Shown: positions 1 to 8,339, numbered from the stretch's first letter. The stretch: DNA of 32,704 bases from CAZFIM01 sp964519615 (GCA_964519615.1 CAZFIM010000030.1:1-32704), one strand, 5' to 3'. Notes: a model not told the origin generated them from the sequence alone. Numbers and translations are program-made.

Positions 1-873
1 AACCTCGAGTATCTCAGCTTCAGCATAGGTCTCCGCGAACCTGGCGATAATATCCTTTTTCAGCAGCTCGACCGCAACTTTGCGCTCATCCCGGTCATTA
101 TTGGTTACGGCTTCGGTCATTTTTTGACCGTATTCAGCTATAAGAATGCCGGGCAATTCGGATGTTTGTTCAGCTTCGGATGTCTCCTCTTTCGGATGCC
201 CGATCTCTTTCTTTATCTCCTCCTGAAGCTCTATGAGCGTTTGATTTTCCTTATGTCCCAATTCGATCGCCTGTAAAATGATCTCCTCTGAAGCCTCTTT
301 CGCTTCTGTTTCAATCATAACTACCGCTTCGCGGGTACTCACTACCACGACGTCGATAAGGCTTTCACCAAGTTGAGGCAAGGTAGGATTTACCACATAT
401 TTCCCGTCGATATAGCCGATACGAACACAACTCACCGGTCCCTTAAACGGGACTTTTGAAATGGAAAGAGTGGCCGATGCACCTATTAACGCCAGGATAT
501 TGTGGGCATTCTCCTGATCTGTGGAGAGGACAGTGACAATCACCTGAATGTCTCGCCCGAAATTCTTGGGTAGAAGTGGCCTGATCGAGCGGTCAATAAG
601 ACGCGCTGATAACGTGGCCTGTTCGCTCGGCCGCCCTTCTCTGCGTATAAAGCTGCCGGGAATCTTTCCCACAGCGTAATGTCTTTCTTCATAATCCACC
701 GTCAGGCGCACAAAATCGGAAGATTCGGCACGATCCTCACCTATACAGGTAGTAACCAGGACTACCGTATCCCCATACCTGACAGTTACCGCGCTCTCAG
801 CTTGCGCAGCCAGCTTACCTGTTTCGATAGCAAGTACCCTATCGGCAACAGTACATTCCTTGGAGTATACCAT
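1..873 (-). CDS. pnp: Polyribonucleotide nucleotidyltransferase (PNPase), N-terminal part, cut by window edge
   Basis: PNPase degrades RNA 3' to 5' by phosphorolysis, releasing nucleoside diphosphates, and acts in the cytoplasm in mRNA turnover. The reading frame opens at the ATG complementary to 871-873 (MVYSKECTVADRVLSIETGK) and stays open for 291 codons to the window edge, so the rest lies outside. The first RNase PH domain is visible, with GSFIRREGRPSE, LIDRSIRPL and the DxENAHN-type segment typical of PNPase, followed by the start of the helical linker between the two RNase PH domains. It lies 26 bp downstream of rpsO on the same strand, the widespread rpsO-pnp operon order. The ribosome-binding site is weak. 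Identity is secure; only the end is missing. Confidence 0.95.
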   Translation of the reverse strand, partial: MVYSKECTVADRVLAIETGKLAAQAESAVTVRYGDTVVLVTTCIGEDRAESSDFVRLTVDYEERHYAVGKIPGSFIRREGRPSEQATLSARLIDRSIRPLLPKNFGRDIQVIVTVLSTDQENAHNILALIGASATLSISKVPFKGPVSCVRIGYIDGKYVVNPTLPQLGESLIDVVVVSTREAVVMIETEAKEASEEIILQAIELGHKENQTLIELQEEIKKEIGHPKEETSEAEQTSELPGILIAEYGQKMTEAVTNNDRDERKVAVELLKKDIIARFAETYAEAEILEV

Positions 874-899
874 TATTTTCTTTTAACCAGCCCTTCTAT

Positions 900-1163
900 T
901 TACTTCCGCAAGCCCAGCCTGTTAATGAGGTTACGGTAACGGTTCACATCTTTTTTGTTAATGTAGGTTAACAGGCGTTTTCGCTGACCTATGAGCTTCA
1001 TCAAGCCGCGTCTGGAATGGTGATCATGTATATGTACTTTCAAATGTTCAGCAAGCTGATTGATTCTTTGCGTCAGCATAGCCACCTGAACCTCTGCGGA
1101 ACCGGTATCACCTTCGCCAAGGGCATATTCAGCGATAATTGCCCCCTTCTTCTCCTTGTCCAA
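900..1163 (-). CDS. rpsO: 30S ribosomal protein S15
   Basis: S15 binds 16S rRNA early in assembly of the small-subunit platform. The 87-residue product has normal family length and the conserved stretches GDTGSAEVQVAMLTQRI, HDHHSRRGL and LIGQRKRLLTYI. Translation most likely begins at a TTG (complement of 1161-1163): an AGGAG ribosome-binding site sits about 8 nt upstream and no nearer ATG is available in frame. It is the first gene of the minus-strand rpsO-pnp unit and is divergent from dnaX. Confidence 0.97.
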   Translation of the reverse strand: MDKEKKGAIIAEYALGEGDTGSAEVQVAMLTQRINQLAEHLKVHIHDHHSRRGLMKLIGQRKRLLTYINKKDVNRYRNLINRLGLRK

Positions 1164-1205
1164 AATATATCTCCTTCTATAGGTTTGTTACAATGTTAAC
1201 GTAGA

Positions 1206-1234
1206 ATTATAACACAGCTACATAATCCTTGCAC
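1206..1234 (-). promoter_or_regulatory. Probable sigma-70-type promoter of rpsO-pnp
   Basis: On the minus strand a perfect TATAAT (complement of 1206-1211) lies about 45 nt upstream of the rpsO start. A weak GTGCAA -35 element (complement of 1229-1234) sits 17 nt further upstream. The -10 is convincing and the -35 is poor, so the exact start is inferred. Confidence 0.5.
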
Positions 1235-1286
1235 AGAATTATGAAACCGGCGTACATGACTCTTTAGTAATACCATTCCATTAGAG

Positions 1287-1292
1287 TATAAT
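1287..1292 (+). promoter_or_regulatory. -10 element of dnaX; transcript probably leaderless or nearly so
   Basis: A perfect TATAAT ends only 8 nt before the dnaX ATG at 1301, so transcription would begin at or just before the start codon. No purine-rich ribosome-binding site precedes that ATG and no clear -35 is visible. Both facts fit a leaderless mRNA. Confidence 0.5.
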
Positions 1293-1300
1293 AAAAAATC

Positions 1301-3097
1301 ATGGCCTCTAGAGTATTTTACCGCAAATGGCGGCCGCGGACACTATCGGAAGTTGTAGGACAGGAGCATGTTACACGTACCCTGAAAAACGCAGTTGCGA
1401 GCGGTCGTATAGCACATGCATACCTTTTCTGCGGACCGCGCGGCACGGGGAAAACCAGTACCGGGCGCATCCTCGCCAAAGCTGCTAACTGTCTCAGCCC
1501 GGTAGATGGTGAACCCTGTAACACCTGCCAGATGTGTCAATCAATAAATGAAGGCAGCGCTCCGGACATTATTGAGATAGATGCCGCCAGCAAGACCGGT
1601 GTGGACGACATCCGCGATCTGAGGGAAAAAGCTAATTATGCTCCCAATATCGCCCGCTACAAGGTATATATTATCGATGAAGTACATATGATCTCCACAG
1701 CAGCCTCCAATGCCTTCCTGAAAACATTGGAAGAACCGCCTCCGCATGCCATTTTCGTGCTGGCCACCACCGAACTTCACAAAATATTACCTACCATTAT
1801 GTCGCGCTGTCAGCGCTTCGACTTCCACCGGCTCTCCCAATCTGCAGTTATCTCTAAGCTTCAGTTCATCGCTGAGCAGGAGAGCATAGAGATACAACCT
1901 GAGGCACTCAGACTCATCGCAAGGACAACAACCGGAAGCTTGCGCGATGCTGAGAACCTGCTCGAACAATTGACCGCTTATTACGGCAGCCGGATAGACC
2001 TGCATCAGGTTCAGGCGATGCTAGGTATAAGCGGCGACCAGCGTGTGAGAGACCTGGCGGGGCATATTATAGCTCAAGATATTCCCGAGGGATTGAGAAC
2101 AATCAACAGCGTCAGCAACGACGGAATAGACCTGCGCCAGTTCAATAGAGAGATGGTCGACTACCTGAGGGATATAATGCTGGTGAAATCAGGCTCGGAA
2201 TCGATTGTGGATGCCACGGCGGAAGAAAAAAATGAGCTCATCAAGCTTGCCGGCAGTACAAGCCTCGATTACCTGCTCAATGCCGTCAAGCACTTCGGCG
2301 CAGCTGACTTGCGCCTTGACAACTATTCGCCCCTGCCTCTGGAGCTCGCCCTGATAGATACGGTATTATCATGCACATTAACAGTATATGAACAAAAGGC
2401 AACAGGACACATTGCCAATATGGCGGAAACAGCAAAGTCTGAAGCTGCCCGCAAACGACAGCAGGAAGAGAAAGGCAACGCTGCCTCACCTCAATTGAAG
2501 CCGCCCGCCCACCTTGAAGTATCCACGCAGGAGGCTGTGGCCAAGAAACCGCCTCTTCAAACAACGCATCCGGGAAGCAAAAAAACTGTGGAGGGGCAGG
2601 ATGTTGCTGTGGAAGCGGGGATAGATGCCGGGACAATGCCGGAGCAGTCCGCTGGAGACAGTGGGGAGGAAGCGCCACCGCCGGTGCGCCGGTCAGCAGA
2701 AGCAAAAATAAAGCTCAAATCAGCTAAAGATATTGAATTCATACGGGACCACTGGAAGGAGTTCGTGGCCTCTATGAAGGGTGAAGGCTCGCGTGGAAAT
2801 CTGGACGCCTTTCTACGCAGCGCCTGTGAGCCCGTCAGTATCAGTTTCGACAGCTCGGCATCCGGTGGAGGTACACCTGATCTTACAGTCGGATTTTATG
2901 CCAAATTCCACAAAGACTACATCGATGATCCCAAATACAAGTTTTTAGTAGAGAAAAAACTCAAGGAGTTTTTTGGACAATCATATAAAATACAGTGCAT
3001 TATTATAGAGAGGAAAAAAGAGGGCAGACAGACTCCTGCAAAAGACAGCTTCCTTGCACAGGCTGCGATGGAGCGGGGGGCTAAGAAACTCGATTAA
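1301..3097 (+). CDS. dnaX: DNA polymerase III subunit gamma/tau
   Basis: This is the clamp-loader ATPase that loads the sliding clamp and, in its long form, links polymerases at the fork. It has 598 residues. The AAA+ motor occupies roughly residues 1-240, with Walker A GPRGTGKTS (45-53), a zinc-binding cluster of Cys64, Cys73, Cys76 and Cys79, Walker B DEVH (126-129) and the SRC arginine-finger motif (168-170). A collar-like domain follows to about 370, then a low-complexity Ala/Glu/Lys/Pro linker (about 370-470), then a C-terminal domain. The start at 1301 gives the normal family N terminus. It heads dnaX-ybaB-recR-recO, a very common arrangement. A run of seven A at 2579-2585 in the linker is a possible slippage site for a short gamma form, but this is unproven. 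Confidence 0.96.
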   Translation: MASRVFYRKWRPRTLSEVVGQEHVTRTLKNAVASGRIAHAYLFCGPRGTGKTSTGRILAKAANCLSPVDGEPCNTCQMCQSINEGSAPDIIEIDAASKTGVDDIRDLREKANYAPNIARYKVYIIDEVHMISTAASNAFLKTLEEPPPHAIFVLATTELHKILPTIMSRCQRFDFHRLSQSAVISKLQFIAEQESIEIQPEALRLIARTTTGSLRDAENLLEQLTAYYGSRIDLHQVQAMLGISGDQRVRDLAGHIIAQDIPEGLRTINSVSNDGIDLRQFNREMVDYLRDIMLVKSGSESIVDATAEEKNELIKLAGSTSLDYLLNAVKHFGAADLRLDNYSPLPLELALIDTVLSCTLTVYEQKATGHIANMAETAKSEAARKRQQEEKGNAASPQLKPPAHLEVSTQEAVAKKPPLQTTHPGSKKTVEGQDVAVEAGIDAGTMPEQSAGDSGEEAPPPVRRSAEAKIKLKSAKDIEFIRDHWKEFVASMKGEGSRGNLDAFLRSACEPVSISFDSSASGGGTPDLTVGFYAKFHKDYIDDPKYKFLVEKKLKEFFGQSYKIQCIIIERKKEGRQTPAKDSFLAQAAMERGAKKLD

Positions 3098-3118
3098 TCT
3101 TTACATAATGGAGGTATC

Positions 3119-3424
3119 ATGAACAGGAATATGCTTCGTCAGGCACAGGAGTTGCAGGCAAGACTGGCTAAAGCACAGCAGGAACTTGGTGAAATGACGA
3201 CGGAGGTCAGCTCAGGGGGAGGGGTGGTAACAATCGTTATCGACGGACATCAGAAAATCCATTCGGTCAAGATTTCGCCGCAAGTCATCGACAGTGACGA
3301 TCCCGAAATGCTTGAAGATCTCATTATGTCGGCGGTGAACGAAGCGATCAATAAAGCTCAGGAACTCGCCGCCGGCCACTTGAACAGTATTACGGGCGGA
3401 CTAAAAATTCCCGGATTGATGTAA
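3119..3424 (+). CDS. ybaB: YbaB/EbfC family nucleoid-associated protein
   Basis: A small DNA-binding protein of the YbaB/EbfC family. It has 101 residues, normal for the family: an N-terminal helix rich in Gln/Ala/Lys (about 1-25), the core segment with VSSGGGVVTIVIDGHQK, and the characteristic ISPQVID and DPEMLEDLI stretches. A good GGAGG ribosome-binding site precedes the ATG. It lies 21 bp after dnaX and 16 bp before recR; this dnaX-ybaB-recR linkage is widely conserved, though the reason is not settled. Confidence 0.93.
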   Translation: MNRNMLRQAQELQARLAKAQQELGEMTTEVSSGGGVVTIVIDGHQKIHSVKISPQVIDSDDPEMLEDLIMSAVNEAINKAQELAAGHLNSITGGLKIPGLM

Positions 3425-3440
3425 AAGGAGCAGGTAATCT

Positions 3441-4052
3441 TTGAACAAAAGTTTTTTCTCCACCGCCGCGCCTATTGCACGTCTTATTGAGGAGTTCAGT
3501 AAACTGCCGGGGATTGGGCCTAAAAGCGCTGCACGGATCACCTATTACCTGCTACAGGCACCTGCTGAAAAGTCCGATGCGCTCGCGGAGGCGATTAAGG
3601 CGGTCAAACAGAACATCAGCCTCTGTCCCGCATGTTTCAATATTACGGATACCGTACCGTGTTCCATCTGTAGTGATCAGGAGCGCGACCACAGTATAAT
3701 ATGCATCGTTGAAGAGGCTGCCGATATTATCCCCCTTGAAAGGACAAAAAAATTCAACGGCCTTTACCACGTACTGCATGGTGTTATCTCACCTTCGGAT
3801 GGCATCGGGCCCGAGGAACTGAAAATCCAGGAGCTTATCAACAGGTTAAACGGCGGCTCAGTTACGGAGGTGATTCTGGCCACAAATCCTAATACGGAGG
3901 GAGAGGCCACCGCCATGTACCTGCAGCGGTTAATCGCTCCGCTCCATATACGAGTTACCAGGTTGGCGCGAGGACTGCCCTACGGTGGAGACCTCGAATA
4001 TGCCGACGATGTTACCCTCAGCCGGGCACTGGAAGGACGACAGGACATTTGA
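3441..4052 (+). CDS. recR: Recombination mediator protein RecR
   Basis: RecR works with RecO (and RecF) to load RecA onto gapped single-stranded DNA. The 203 residues show the N-terminal helix-hairpin-helix (FSKLPGIGPKSAARI, about 19-33), a four-cysteine zinc site (Cys62, Cys65, Cys74, Cys77) and a TOPRIM domain (about 85-180) containing YHVLHGVISPSDGIGPE and ATNPNTEGEATA. The start is TTG at 3441, supported by AAGGAG at 3425-3430 and by the normal family N terminus. It is followed 14 bp later by recO, its functional partner. Confidence 0.97.
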   Translation: MNKSFFSTAAPIARLIEEFSKLPGIGPKSAARITYYLLQAPAEKSDALAEAIKAVKQNISLCPACFNITDTVPCSICSDQERDHSIICIVEEAADIIPLERTKKFNGLYHVLHGVISPSDGIGPEELKIQELINRLNGGSVTEVILATNPNTEGEATAMYLQRLIAPLHIRVTRLARGLPYGGDLEYADDVTLSRALEGRQDI

Positions 4053-4066
4053 GCTGGTAACGCTTT

Positions 4067-4822
4067 ATGCCGCAATCCCGTGTTTATCAAACGGAAGCTA
4101 TTATTATTAAACGTACCAAACTGGGTGAAGCAGACCGTATTTTAACTCTCTTTACGCCGGAGTACGGCAAGATACGGGCAGTTGCTAAAGGGAGCCGCAG
4201 ACCTCAGAGCAAACTGGGAGGGCACGTGGAGCTGCTTACTCACAGCCGTCTGCAGCTTGCGCATGGACGCAATCTGGACATCATCACTCAAGCCCAGACA
4301 ATTGAAAGTTTTCTACCCCTTAAAAACGATCTTTCTCTTATGTCCTGTGGTCTCTATCTATCCGAGCTTATCGACGCATTCACGGCGGAGGATATTGAAG
4401 CCGTCGATATTTTTACATTATTCTGCGATATGCTGAATCAGTTGACGCTTACCTATAATAAAGATACGCTGCTGCGCTATTTCGAGCTTAAATTGCTTGA
4501 TATGACCGGCTACCGGCCGCAACTGCAGCGTTGTGCCAGCTGTAATGTGCTTCTGGAGCCTGTTGCAAACTTTTTTTGTGCAAGCCAGGGAGGGGTCGTC
4601 TGCCCGGAATGTGCTCTGACGGAACCATCAGCGGCACGGCTCTCTTTAAATGCTCTTAAAGTATTGAGGTTATGGCAAAACTGCAGTTACGACACGGCCT
4701 GTCGTGTCAATATCAATGCTGCACTTTCGCTGGAGCTCGAGCAGGTTCTGCGGGAGTATATCAAGTACATACTGGACAGACAGATAAAATCCACCGAATG
4801 GTTGGATAAACTTAAATATTGA
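4067..4822 (+). CDS. recO: DNA repair protein RecO
   Basis: RecO anneals single strands and, with RecR, displaces SSB so that RecA can load. The 251-residue product has the N-terminal OB fold (about 1-80; RVYQTEAIIIKR, LGEADRILTLFTPEYGKI, AKGSRRPQSKL), a helical domain and a zinc-type cluster with CxxC pairs at Cys156/Cys159 and Cys179/Cys182. It is the last gene of the dnaX-ybaB-recR-recO operon. The next 160 bp contain only a weak hairpin and the promoter of the next operon. Confidence 0.95.
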   Translation: MPQSRVYQTEAIIIKRTKLGEADRILTLFTPEYGKIRAVAKGSRRPQSKLGGHVELLTHSRLQLAHGRNLDIITQAQTIESFLPLKNDLSLMSCGLYLSELIDAFTAEDIEAVDIFTLFCDMLNQLTLTYNKDTLLRYFELKLLDMTGYRPQLQRCASCNVLLEPVANFFCASQGGVVCPECALTEPSAARLSLNALKVLRLWQNCSYDTACRVNINAALSLELEQVLREYIKYILDRQIKSTEWLDKLKY

Positions 4823-4843
4823 TCCGGATGCACAAACAGAGCT

Positions 4844-4866
4844 ACCGGACAGGTCCGCACTCCGGT
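4844..4866 (+). terminator. Weak hairpin after recO, possible terminator
   Basis: ACCGGA (4844-4849) can pair with TCCGGT (4861-4866) across an 11-nt loop, shortly after the recO stop. It is followed by TTCAATCC rather than a true T run, so it is only a candidate terminator between recO and the next promoter. Confidence 0.3.
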
Positions 4867-4880
4867 TTCAATCCTGAAAC

Positions 4881-4934
4881 TTAACCAAAATATAACCACA
4901 AGTTAACAAAGTTATAACAAAACGCCACTATACT
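4881..4934 (+). promoter_or_regulatory. Pho box with -10 element, upstream of the first regulator/kinase pair
   Basis: Four hexamers occur at an exact 11-bp period: TTAACC (4881), ATAACC (4892), TTAACA (4903) and ATAACA (4914-4919). A TATACT -10 element follows at 4929-4934. This is the layout known for PhoB/PhoP binding sites, where the box replaces the -35. It is the clearest of four such sites here and suggests that the downstream regulator and kinase are induced by phosphate starvation. Confidence 0.8.
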
Positions 4935-5001
4935 GAAATTGTTTACGGTACATGTTTTGTTCGCCCTATAAAAAGTACACAACATGATTTGTTCAATCAC
5001 A

Positions 5002-5709
5002 ATGAGGAAAAAGATTCTGGTTGTCGATGATGACACAGTAATTCGAGATATCCTCCATTATAACCTCGAAAAGAACGACTACGAGGTAATCGTCGCTTCC
5101 AATGGTGAGGAGGCAATCGCCCTGGCCAGAGAAGAACGTCCGCACCTTATCGTCCTCGATATTATGTTGCCGCTTCTCGACGGTTTTGAGGTATGCAGGA
5201 TCATCCGCAAAGAATCGGAACTGCCCATAATCATGCTCACCGCAAAATCAGACGAGGTCGATAGAGTACTCGCTTTAAGGCTTGGCGCAGATGACTATAT
5301 GATCAAGCCCTTCAGCATTAAGGAATTGCTCACTCGCATACATGCCCAACTCCGACGTGCACAGTGGTATAAGCAGAAAGCTTCCACAAGTGAGTTTTAC
5401 TGCCCGACCAGAATCAGGTCAGGCAATCTGGAAATAGACCTGACAAAATATGAGCTCATGAATAATGGAGTAGTAGTCAAACTGCGCCGCAAAGAATTCC
5501 AGTTGTTATCATTTTTACTTAAGAATCAAGGAATAGTGTTTGACCGTGAACAACTGCTGGAAAAAGTCTGGGGTGACAGTTACGACGGGAATGCTCGCAC
5601 AATTGATATCCATATCCGGTCACTCCGGAAAAAGATCGAGCCGGATCCGGCCAGGCCGCGCTATCTGATCACAGTACACGGATATGGTTATAAATATAAC
5701 GGACATTGA
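5002..5709 (+). CDS. PhoB-like OmpR-family response regulator
   Basis: A two-component DNA-binding regulator. The receiver domain (about residues 1-120) begins MRKKILVVDDD and has the phospho-acceptor Asp in LIVLDIMLP (Asp53 from this start), the switch residue in MLTAKSDEVD and the conserved Lys in KPFSIKEL. The winged-helix DNA-binding domain follows, with RRKEFQLLSFLL, VWGDSYDGNARTIDIHI and the terminal HGYGYKYNGH. An in-frame ATG at 4984 would add six residues. Neither start has a ribosome-binding site; 5002 gives the usual family N terminus. It is followed 3 bp later by its sensor kinase and preceded by a strong Pho box, so autoregulation by a PhoB-type protein is likely. Whether it senses phosphate itself is inferred. 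Confidence 0.9.
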   Translation: MRKKILVVDDDTVIRDILHYNLEKNDYEVIVASNGEEAIALAREERPHLIVLDIMLPLLDGFEVCRIIRKESELPIIMLTAKSDEVDRVLALRLGADDYMIKPFSIKELLTRIHAQLRRAQWYKQKASTSEFYCPTRIRSGNLEIDLTKYELMNNGVVVKLRRKEFQLLSFLLKNQGIVFDREQLLEKVWGDSYDGNARTIDIHIRSLRKKIEPDPARPRYLITVHGYGYKYNGH

Positions 5710-5712
5710 TAT

Positions 5713-7008
5713 ATGAATATAGCAGTATTATATATAACCAGTGGTATAGCCTTCAGTGTACTTGTCCTTTTGTATTTCCTTTTCAATAGACTCAGTAATG
5801 TTCAGCAAAAACTTGCAGATTACGAAAGGGGAATTACCGCTATCATAGAGGAAAATAGAGATATGTTGGCAGATGTATCCACAGTATCCGGGGGAAGCGT
5901 ATATCAGTTGCTGGAGGATCTGTCAAAGGGATTGTATAATTTTTCTGAGGAACTAACCCACGAAAAGAATATTATCTCTGAGATCCTCTATGCCATACAT
6001 GACGGCGTATTCATAGTTGACCGTAGTGGCAAACTTATCTTGATAAATAAAACTGCCGATGATTACTTCAGTATAACAAGTAAAAGCGTTATTGGTTTAT
6101 CGTTTATCAGCGTAGTACGTGACCATGAGATAGATGCCATCGTGAGAAAATGTTTGGAATCGGGGGATAATCAGGTAAAAATTGTCCACATGGAAAGAAC
6201 GAAGCAATCTTTCCATATTACTGTTTCTGCCATACAGGATGGAGTACTGGTGATAATGCAGGATATAACCAAAATCAGGCATCTGGAAAATGTACGTAAA
6301 GAATTTGTATCAAACATCTCTCATGAGCTCAGGACGCCTATCGCTTCATTAAAAGCTATTGTAGAAACACTTCGTGACGGAGCTATTAATGATAAAGCTA
6401 TCGCACACAAGTTTCTGGGTAAAACCGAGACAGAAATAGATAAACTTGCGGAACTTGTGAATGAATTGGGGGAACTATCAACAATAGAGAGCCACGGTAT
6501 AGAATTGAACATGGAGCTATCAGATCCCGGTGAAATATGTAAAAAAGTTACTGAACGCATGACAGCCCAGGCAGAAAAAAAACAGGTTCTCTTACTCCTG
6601 CATCTACCATCTTTCATACCGCAAGTATGGTGTGATAAAAACCGGCTGGAACAGGTGCTGCTCAATCTCGTACACAATGCTATTAAATTCACTCCCACAA
6701 AGGGTGTAATTGAGATCTCTCTCATGTTTGATGAGTACAATGTCATAGTATCTGTCATAGATAACGGCATAGGGATACCTGCCGATGATCTTCCGCACGT
6801 ATTCGAGCGATTCTATAAGGTTGATAAAGCACGTGCAAGTGGTGGTACGGGGCTGGGCCTGGCAATTGCCAAACATCTGGTATTTGCTCATAGCGGATTA
6901 ATATGGGTCGAGAGTGTCGAAGGGAAAGGATCAAAATTTTCCTTCAGTATCCCGGTGATCAGCAGATCAAAACAAATTGAAAAAGCAGACATTGAAGTTT
7001 CAGCTTAA
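5713..7008 (+). CDS. PhoR-like sensor histidine kinase
   Basis: The membrane partner of the preceding regulator. Of its 431 residues, one transmembrane segment lies near the N terminus (about 5-25) with essentially no extracellular domain. A cytoplasmic stretch and a PAS domain (about 85-190) follow, then HisKA with the phosphorylated His204 in SNISHELRTP, and a HATPase domain with N box NLVHNAIKFTP, G1 DNGIGIP, and G2 GGTGLGLAIAKH. The lack of an extracellular sensor fits PhoR-type kinases that read the state of the Pst transporter through PhoU rather than a ligand. The C-terminal tail (about 15 residues) is not conserved-looking. Confidence 0.9.
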   Translation: MNIAVLYITSGIAFSVLVLLYFLFNRLSNVQQKLADYERGITAIIEENRDMLADVSTVSGGSVYQLLEDLSKGLYNFSEELTHEKNIISEILYAIHDGVFIVDRSGKLILINKTADDYFSITSKSVIGLSFISVVRDHEIDAIVRKCLESGDNQVKIVHMERTKQSFHITVSAIQDGVLVIMQDITKIRHLENVRKEFVSNISHELRTPIASLKAIVETLRDGAINDKAIAHKFLGKTETEIDKLAELVNELGELSTIESHGIELNMELSDPGEICKKVTERMTAQAEKKQVLLLLHLPSFIPQVWCDKNRLEQVLLNLVHNAIKFTPTKGVIEISLMFDEYNVIVSVIDNGIGIPADDLPHVFERFYKVDKARASGGTGLGLAIAKHLVFAHSGLIWVESVEGKGSKFSFSIPVISRSKQIEKADIEVSA

Positions 7009-7060
7009 GCAATCTGACTGCTTCTCTATCCGATGTTAATACCATCCATAAATACCAGGA

Positions 7061-7078
7061 CACAGGTTTTAACCTGTG
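7061..7078. repeat. Perfect inverted repeat between convergent genes
   Basis: CACAGGTT (7061-7068) and AACCTGTG (7071-7078) form an 8-bp perfect dyad. It overlaps the stop codon of the minus-strand regulator (7069-7071) and lies 52 bp after the kinase stop. No T run flanks it on either strand, so it may be a weak bidirectional terminator or just a protective 3' hairpin. Confidence 0.4.
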
Positions 7079-7776
7079 AATTTATAGCCTACGCCATATA
7101 CTGTAACAATACGTTCAGGATGTTGAGGGTCAGATTCAATCATTTTACGAATATTGCTGATATAAACATCTACCGTACGATTGTCCCCAATATAATCATA
7201 GCCCCATATTTTCTGCAATATCTGCTCTCTGCTAATCACTTTTCCCATATTCTCAACAAGTAGAACCAGCAAATCAAATTCTTTTAACTTTAGACTTATG
7301 GAAATACCTTGAACAGTCACCTCTCTGCCTGCAAGGTCAAGTTCCAGTCCGGGAAAAGACAGTTTCCAACTCTGTTCATTATTGCCTGTATCAGCATCTA
7401 CTCCCACTGCCGTCCTTTTTCTCAATAGTGTATAAATCCTTGCCAGCAGTTCTCTCATTTTAAACGGCTTGGTTACATAATCGTCCGCACCATACTGAAG
7501 CGCTTTAACTTTATCCTGTTCCTGGTTCATCGCTGAGAGAACGATGATCGGTACAATCATTGTGTTACGTACTATTTGACAGACTTTAAATCCGTCAAGC
7601 TCGGGGAGCATAATATCAAGGACAATCAGGTCCGGATTATTGCGGATTATAAGCTCTATGGCTTTGATCCCTTCTGTAACAGAAATAACTTCATACCCCT
7701 GTTCTTCGAGATTGTACCTGAGGACCTCTTGAAGCGTGGTATCATCTTCAACAACGAGGATTTTATTTCTAGTCAT
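7069..7776 (-). CDS. PhoB-like OmpR-family response regulator without adjacent kinase
   Basis: A second PhoB-type regulator of 235 residues. The receiver begins MTRNKILVVEDD, with the phospho-acceptor Asp54 in LIVLDIMLP and Lys in TKPFKMREL. It is joined to a winged-helix domain with LKLKEFDLLVLL, WGYDYIGDNRTVDVYI and the terminal VYGVGYKFTG. It converges on the upstream kinase gene and has no kinase of its own in the window, so it may be phosphorylated by one of the two PhoR-like kinases nearby. Its upstream region carries a minus-strand Pho-box candidate. No ribosome-binding site is visible before its ATG. Confidence 0.9.
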   Translation of the reverse strand: MTRNKILVVEDDTTLQEVLRYNLEEQGYEVISVTEGIKAIELIIRNNPDLIVLDIMLPELDGFKVCQIVRNTMIVPIIVLSAMNQEQDKVKALQYGADDYVTKPFKMRELLARIYTLLRKRTAVGVDADTGNNEQSWKLSFPGLELDLAGREVTVQGISISLKLKEFDLLVLLVENMGKVISREQILQKIWGYDYIGDNRTVDVYISNIRKMIESDPQHPERIVTVYGVGYKFTG

Positions 7777-7872
7777 TTTATTCTATTAACTAACAGTTTT
7801 TTTACAGTATAACTCTGTTAGCAGGCCAGCCTGTTACGCATAGTGATCGTAAGTTTCAAACAACTAAGTAAT

Positions 7873-7915
7873 AGTTTAGCGCAGGCAGGTTAAGTAACTA
7901 TTAAATATTCGTTAA
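7873..7915 (-). promoter_or_regulatory. Pho box with -10 element, upstream of the orphan regulator
   Basis: Read on the minus strand: TTAACG (complement of 7910-7915), TTAATA (7899-7904) and TTAACC (7888-7893), at an exact 11-bp period. A TAAACT -10 element lies at 7878-7873, the same distance from the box as in the other three sites. It points at the regulator starting at 7776 and leaves about 90 nt of leader. The -10 matches only four of six consensus bases. The repeats also read as TTAAGT/TTAAAT/TTAAAT on the plus strand, but no correctly spaced -10 exists there. Confidence 0.55.
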
Positions 7916-8020
7916 ATTTTATAGACCATTCTATAAAGCAGCGTATATGGAATACAGTAAACCATAATAGGCGGGAATCTTTTACAGCGGGTGCCCTCTA
8001 GCGTACTACGAGGAAAATGT

Positions 8021-8263
8021 TTAGTGCTTTAAGGAACTAATTACACATCCTATGCTGAATAACAGGATAAATATGATAACAAAGGTCTCAATCAACAGTA
8101 GAGCTATATTCGGTTCAACGATTAAGAATTCACCATAGACCCAGATGCAGGCAAAATGAATAAGCAGGAATAAAGCCATACCGCAGGCCAGTAGCGACAA
8201 TATATAGACACGAATTTTCATATTTGTCATACACTTCAAAGTCAGCAATGCTTCCACATCCAT
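8021..8263 (-). CDS. Small two-helix membrane protein of unknown function
   Basis: Not recognised. The 80-residue frame (or 69 residues from the in-frame ATG complementary to 8228-8230, MTNMKIRVYIL) encodes two strongly hydrophobic segments. The first is YILSLLACGMALFLLIHFAC and the second contains IALLLIETFVIIFILLFSIG. They are joined by a short loop containing VYGEFLIVEPN, and the protein ends in a short basic tail. The two-helix pattern and the charged N terminus make a real small inner-membrane protein plausible. No convincing ribosome-binding site or promoter was found, so the start is uncertain. It lies divergently upstream of the dockerin/cohesin operon, but no link is shown. Confidence 0.5.
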   Translation of the reverse strand: MDVEALLTLKCMTNMKIRVYILSLLACGMALFLLIHFACIWVYGEFLIVEPNIALLLIETFVIIFILLFSIGCVISSLKH

Positions 8264-8339
8264 TATCCAGCCAGAGTACCACAGCTACAATAGAGAATTA
8301 GTACCGGTTGTTTGTGTGACTTTGGTAATCAGTTCAGCC

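Noticed and set aside
7890..7937. Plus-strand reading of the 7890-7917 repeats as a promoter toward the dockerin operon
   Set aside because: The plus-strand hexamers fit the consensus less well, the nearest -10 (TATAAA at 7932) is wrongly spaced, and the operon has its own better-placed promoter at 8356-8420.
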